Part shown: in pieces, positions 60,606 through 64,000 of the stretch
Layout of the letters: each line of letters opens with the position of its first letter
How positions within the stretch are numbered: the first letter of the stretch is position 1
From: Loripinus fragilis
Lineage: Eukaryota; Mollusca; Bivalvia; Lucinida; Lucinidae
Length of the DNA stretch: 64,000 nt
Direction: 5' to 3'
Assembly: GCA_964019695.1 (NCBI GenBank)
Contig: OZ026515.1
Coordinates: 145,751,152 to 145,815,151, forward strand
Translations under genes and position numbers: made by a program
Notes under the pieces: model-generated
What the model was told of the DNA's origin: nothing
The model's input: only the letters and a program-made list of their open reading frames with translations
Database searches by the model: none

Positions 60606-61958
60606 CTGAAAGGAATAAAAGTAAAGTTTTAGTCATAAATGTGCGTAAACTCTTCTCTGGACTGATGGAATATATTACCGCTCGAGGCATATTAAATCTT
60701 TTGCATGCTAGGTAATTTAATTTTGCATACTTTTTTGTTGTTTGATACTTTTTTTGTATTTTTTGTCTGCCCTGTTCTGGGTCCAATCTGTCTGCAAAAA
60801 TTATAAGCTGACAGCATTATTAGGTAAAGAATTAACTGAACAAATTTGAATTTTCTATTATATATATTTGGGAGTGACTTTTTTAATCACATCATGTTTG
60901 TGTCCCTGAAGATGTCTTGTCTATGATGTTACTCATCTCCAGGTATCTGGTATAAAAACAGGCTTATTTAAAGTGGACCCCCTAAAGTCAACAATACAAT
61001 ATAAAGTAAGCCTGTTGGTCTTAAACACTGTTTAGAGCAAAGAGGTTTAGGTAAATCAGTCTGACTCAGATGAGGTCAAAGCAGGTCATTTTATGTCAAT
61101 CAGATAAGGTAAAGGCCAAATAGATGAGGTAAGTCAGGCAGGCTAGACTTTGGAGTCCGCCACCACTATTTATTGTGTTCATTGAAAGATTGTGCTTGGA
61201 TATTAGTACAATACATATTAGTGATGACATTGCATAATATGCAATGTCCCACATAATGTGCAATGTCCGCCAAAATTGAAACCATATGAGTAGAAGTGAA
61301 AATTTCAGCAAATCCCGTCAATTTTAATACCAAAACTTTCCTTGCAATCTAACTAAGAAAATGACTCCCCACACTTTGTGTTAAGAAAGTTACAGGCGTT
61401 TGAACTTCTGAAGTGGGCTCAAGGAAGTCAATGGAGAAAGCAACTTATATTTTCATGGCTGTGAAATACAGCTTTTTTAAAATATGCATCATATTTAATC
61501 AATATTTTCCTGTATTTCATTACTTTCTAAATGAAAATACTACCACTATCCCACTATGATTAACTCTTTGAATGCTGGGTAATTTTCTTGCTTTGGTTGT
61601 TGTCTGCTGACTTTTTCAAAATTAACTTTTTCAAAAAAAAAGTCAGGCCCGATCTGGGTCCAAACTGTTTGCAAAGGTTATCAGCAGGACAAAAGTCTCT
61701 GCTAGCAAGGAAAGAGTTAAGGATTTATGCTTTAGAATAGAACATCGAATGGACATGATTGAAGGATGGAAAGACCGACGGATATACAATGCCAAAAACA
61801 TTATCCCCCGCCACCTTCGATAACAAAGCACTGTATATAATGTCAGCTCACCTTATAATCGTCACCATACTTGTCGAGCATGTAGGTACAGTAGAGCACA
61901 TCATCCTCTGGCATCTTTATAGTTCTCTCAACTGGTAGGTTAGCCTCAGCCTCTAGAG
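60471..61958 (-). CDS. NOP16: NOP16 ribosome biogenesis protein, last two exons
   Basis: Exons 61852-61958 and 60471-60605 on the minus strand join in phase (TATAAG|GCAATG). They encode about 79 residues beginning LEAEANLPVERTIKMPEDD, continuing MLDKYGDDYK, then AMARDTRNYYQDTPKQIKHK and ending KGERPNQ-stop. This is the conserved C-terminal half of NOP16, a small nucleolar protein needed for 60S ribosomal subunit maturation. The signature MARD-x-x-NYYQDTPKQI is nearly invariant in animals. The family is usually about 180 residues. The basic N-terminal half is absent here and should lie right of 64000. No frameshift is seen, so the gene looks intact. Confidence 0.93.
61560..61720. mobile_element. 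MITE with TTAACTCTTT ends
   Basis: Perfect 10-bp terminal inverted repeats TTAACTCTTT/AAAGAGTTAA flank an interior with GATCTGGGTCCAAACTG, GCAAAGGTTATCAGC and GTTGTCTGCTGAC. It lies in the NOP16 intron and shows the ends belonging to the hairpin family listed at 32147. A diverged copy spans about 58398-58620. Confidence 0.85.
61852..61958 (-). CDS. NOP16: NOP16 penultimate exon
   Basis: On the minus strand the acceptor is ATGATTTCAG and the donor is TATAAG|GTGAGC. It begins with two bases of a split codon, encodes 35 whole codons (LEAEAN to GDDYK) and ends at phase 0. Confidence 0.93.
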
Positions 61959-64000
61959 CTGAAATCATACACAGTGTTATAAATCAATATTCAGAGAACC
62001 ACATGAGAGAGAGCTAAATTCAAGGATTTTCCACTAAATGACATTCCAGCAGTTTTCAAGCACTAACATGTTTTGACACAGATTTACTGCCATCAAAGTT
62101 GAATATTAATTTATCCATTCCAACAGCTCAGTAATAATTTAATTAGGGCCAAAGTTACAGCTCCATTTAGCTAGGCGGCTAAGAGCCAAATTTTGGCCTG
62201 ATTGTGCTATTCCCGATACAAGTATGAAATTTGGCACAGTTGTAGACCATGGCTGACTAAGCAGAATAGGATAAAGAACCACATTGCGAAATGCTTACTG
62301 CGCATGCGCAACACATTTTATGATTTTAGGCTGTTATCATAGAGCTTTCATACAGTTTGACTTTAAAGGAGGGGTCATGTTGGCTGTAAAATAATAAAAT
62401 GTGGCAGAACTGATGTTAAGTGTTTGTAGTTTAGTCCTCTTCATTCTTTAATTGCTGCGCATGCGCATAAAATGTGATTTTTTTTAACAAAAATGGTATT
62501 CTGTTTCTCTTTTATTGTAAACTGCGCAAAAGCTGATGCCCCAATCAAAGTTCAATATAGGGACCTACAGACCTGTTAAGATGTGCATGTGCAGTGGGTT
62601 TCTTTTAACCCGATGCTGTTTAGACGATAAACAAAGCCCATTTATTTACAAGTATAATCTTTCACAAAAAAGCTCTGTCTACGTTAAACATATATAAAGT
62701 TGTTATAAGACTTAAAAAGTCAAGTTTTAAGCAAAGAGGATAGTAGGCTTGTGGCAGACAGACAGAAATGCAATCAGTATTTTTGCTCAAGCTCAAATCC
62801 CTTGGAACACTGGACAGACGCGCTTACCACCTGAGTTACCAGTCTGGTTCAAAGTCACCACCACATATTTTCTTTGTGTTGACCAATTTGGATTGCTTTG
62901 ACTTGGGGACGTCTCTGAAAAAGTTATGTTTAAGCAAAGGCAGTGACGTAGTCACTGGCCAAGGGCAATATACATTTTGAAAGACAAACAGACAGACTCA
63001 CAGACAGACTCACAGACAGACAGGTAGGCAGACATATATATTCTGCCATGCTTGATCTCACAGACCTCATTTCACTGTCTGTCGATGGACTGTCTCCAAA
63101 CTGTCAGTGAACTGTATATGTATATTTGTGTCTCACTTCCCGTAAACGAACCATACAAAACATTAGTTAGTCTAAGCCAGTATGTTTTATGTGGGTATGA
63201 TAACGTTACATTTTTTTTTGAGGGGGGGAGGGGCTGATATGCCTCATAGTTTTGGTTGTGAAGCTACTGACTGGCTTCGAGGCATTTGGTCCCCCTGTAA
63301 AAAGATTTCGCACTTGGAGTCAGTGTTGTCATTTTGGATGGAGCCTCCGTTGTTCAGATACTTAAGGGTGTAGGGGCTAGCCCTATTCAGTGAGCAGTAT
63401 ACCAAATATGTTTTAAAACGTTACGTAATATCCACATTTTGTGCAGTTGATCGAGTGGATTTAGTGTGCTGCACATGTTAGGCGGACAGTTTAGAAGCAA
63501 AACAAGGGAAAAACGAGGAAGCGACAACCACAGGCGGGGCGGTCCATCAGGTAACTGTTGTACCGAAAAGCTGGCAAGGTTTCTTGTGAGAAGATGACAA
63601 TAAACTATTTCATTATCTTTCCAACTGCTGTGTTTCTGGACATAAGATATGCCAACTAAGAAACAATAACCACAGATTGAGATAGATGTTACACGATGAA
63701 AGTGCGACAATACTCTTGAGAGAATCCTGCACTTTACGGGAGAAGAAGCTCGGTCTTAGTGTGTCCAGTTTGCGATATGCCTTCATTTGCGCCTTGTTTG
63801 CATGAGGAGGCAGATGCAAGAATATTTGCTCGTGCTACGGAAGCAGCTAAAAGGCAAAACAAGAAAATAAGCAGTTGCGCTGTTTATACTGCTATAGTAG
63901 TTCTGGTCATACCTGTGGTGCAACAGTTGTGAGTGGATGAACTGTGGGGTTGGCAAAAATCGCTGGCTGTAGTTGGTGTGAAATAAAATTGTCTTGCTTT
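61959..64000. other. NOP16 intron or upstream, no exon seen
   Basis: No minus-strand segment encodes the basic NOP16 N-terminal half, so its exons are expected right of the window. The stretch contains a short (CAGACAGACTCA)n microsatellite at about 62980-63030 and a T/G-rich run near 63210. Confidence 0.55.

Overview
The window is animal nuclear DNA and most likely comes from a bivalve mollusc. It is AT-rich, has spliced genes with GT-AG introns of up to about 9 kb, and has no long open frames except over a minisatellite. Most of it is dispersed short repeats: tRNA-derived SINEs, MITE-like hairpin elements, and arrays built on AGGTCAAGGTCA-type words. The bivalve assignment is inferred from general familiarity with such repeats and was not tested by any search.

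Three spliced genes can be rebuilt by joining exons whose splice sites and codon phases agree. (1) On the minus strand, 16.5-21.0 kb holds the last three exons of an unrecognised gene encoding about 146 residues, with a cysteine/proline cluster, a very basic segment and a short RxLxF motif. (2) On the plus strand, 32.9-56.9 kb holds eight exons of a THEG/SPMAP2-like (sperm microtubule-associated, THEG-repeat) gene, 333 residues, missing only its 5' end. Two more phase-compatible exons with a THEG-like repeat (59.2 and 60.2 kb) may form an alternative 3' end. (3) On the minus strand, 60.5-62.0 kb holds the last two exons of NOP16, a ribosome-biogenesis protein; its 5' exons lie beyond the right edge. 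NOP16 and the THEG-like gene are convergent. If the 60.2-kb exon is used, their stop codons are only about 170 bp apart.

Layout: 0-4 kb is AT-rich sequence ending in a 27-bp minisatellite with an open frame (EKGSEAQGT repeats, possibly a terminal exon). 4-12.6 kb is repeats, including a 1-kb TA-flanked inverted-repeat element. 12.9-15.2 kb is a 53-bp satellite array. 16.5-21 kb is the unknown minus-strand gene among repeats. 21-32.8 kb has no certain exon but holds promoter-like sequence near 22.6 kb, a perfect RFX X-box at 26.3 kb and a 150-bp tandem array near 31 kb. 32.9-56.9 kb is the THEG-like gene, whose introns carry a 475-bp tandem array (34-36 kb), several MITEs and a 3.8-kb foldback element (50.2-54.0 kb). 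57-64 kb is repeats and NOP16.

The genes do not form a pathway. The X-box and the THEG-like gene would both fit a ciliary/sperm-flagellum programme, while NOP16 is a nucleolar housekeeping gene.
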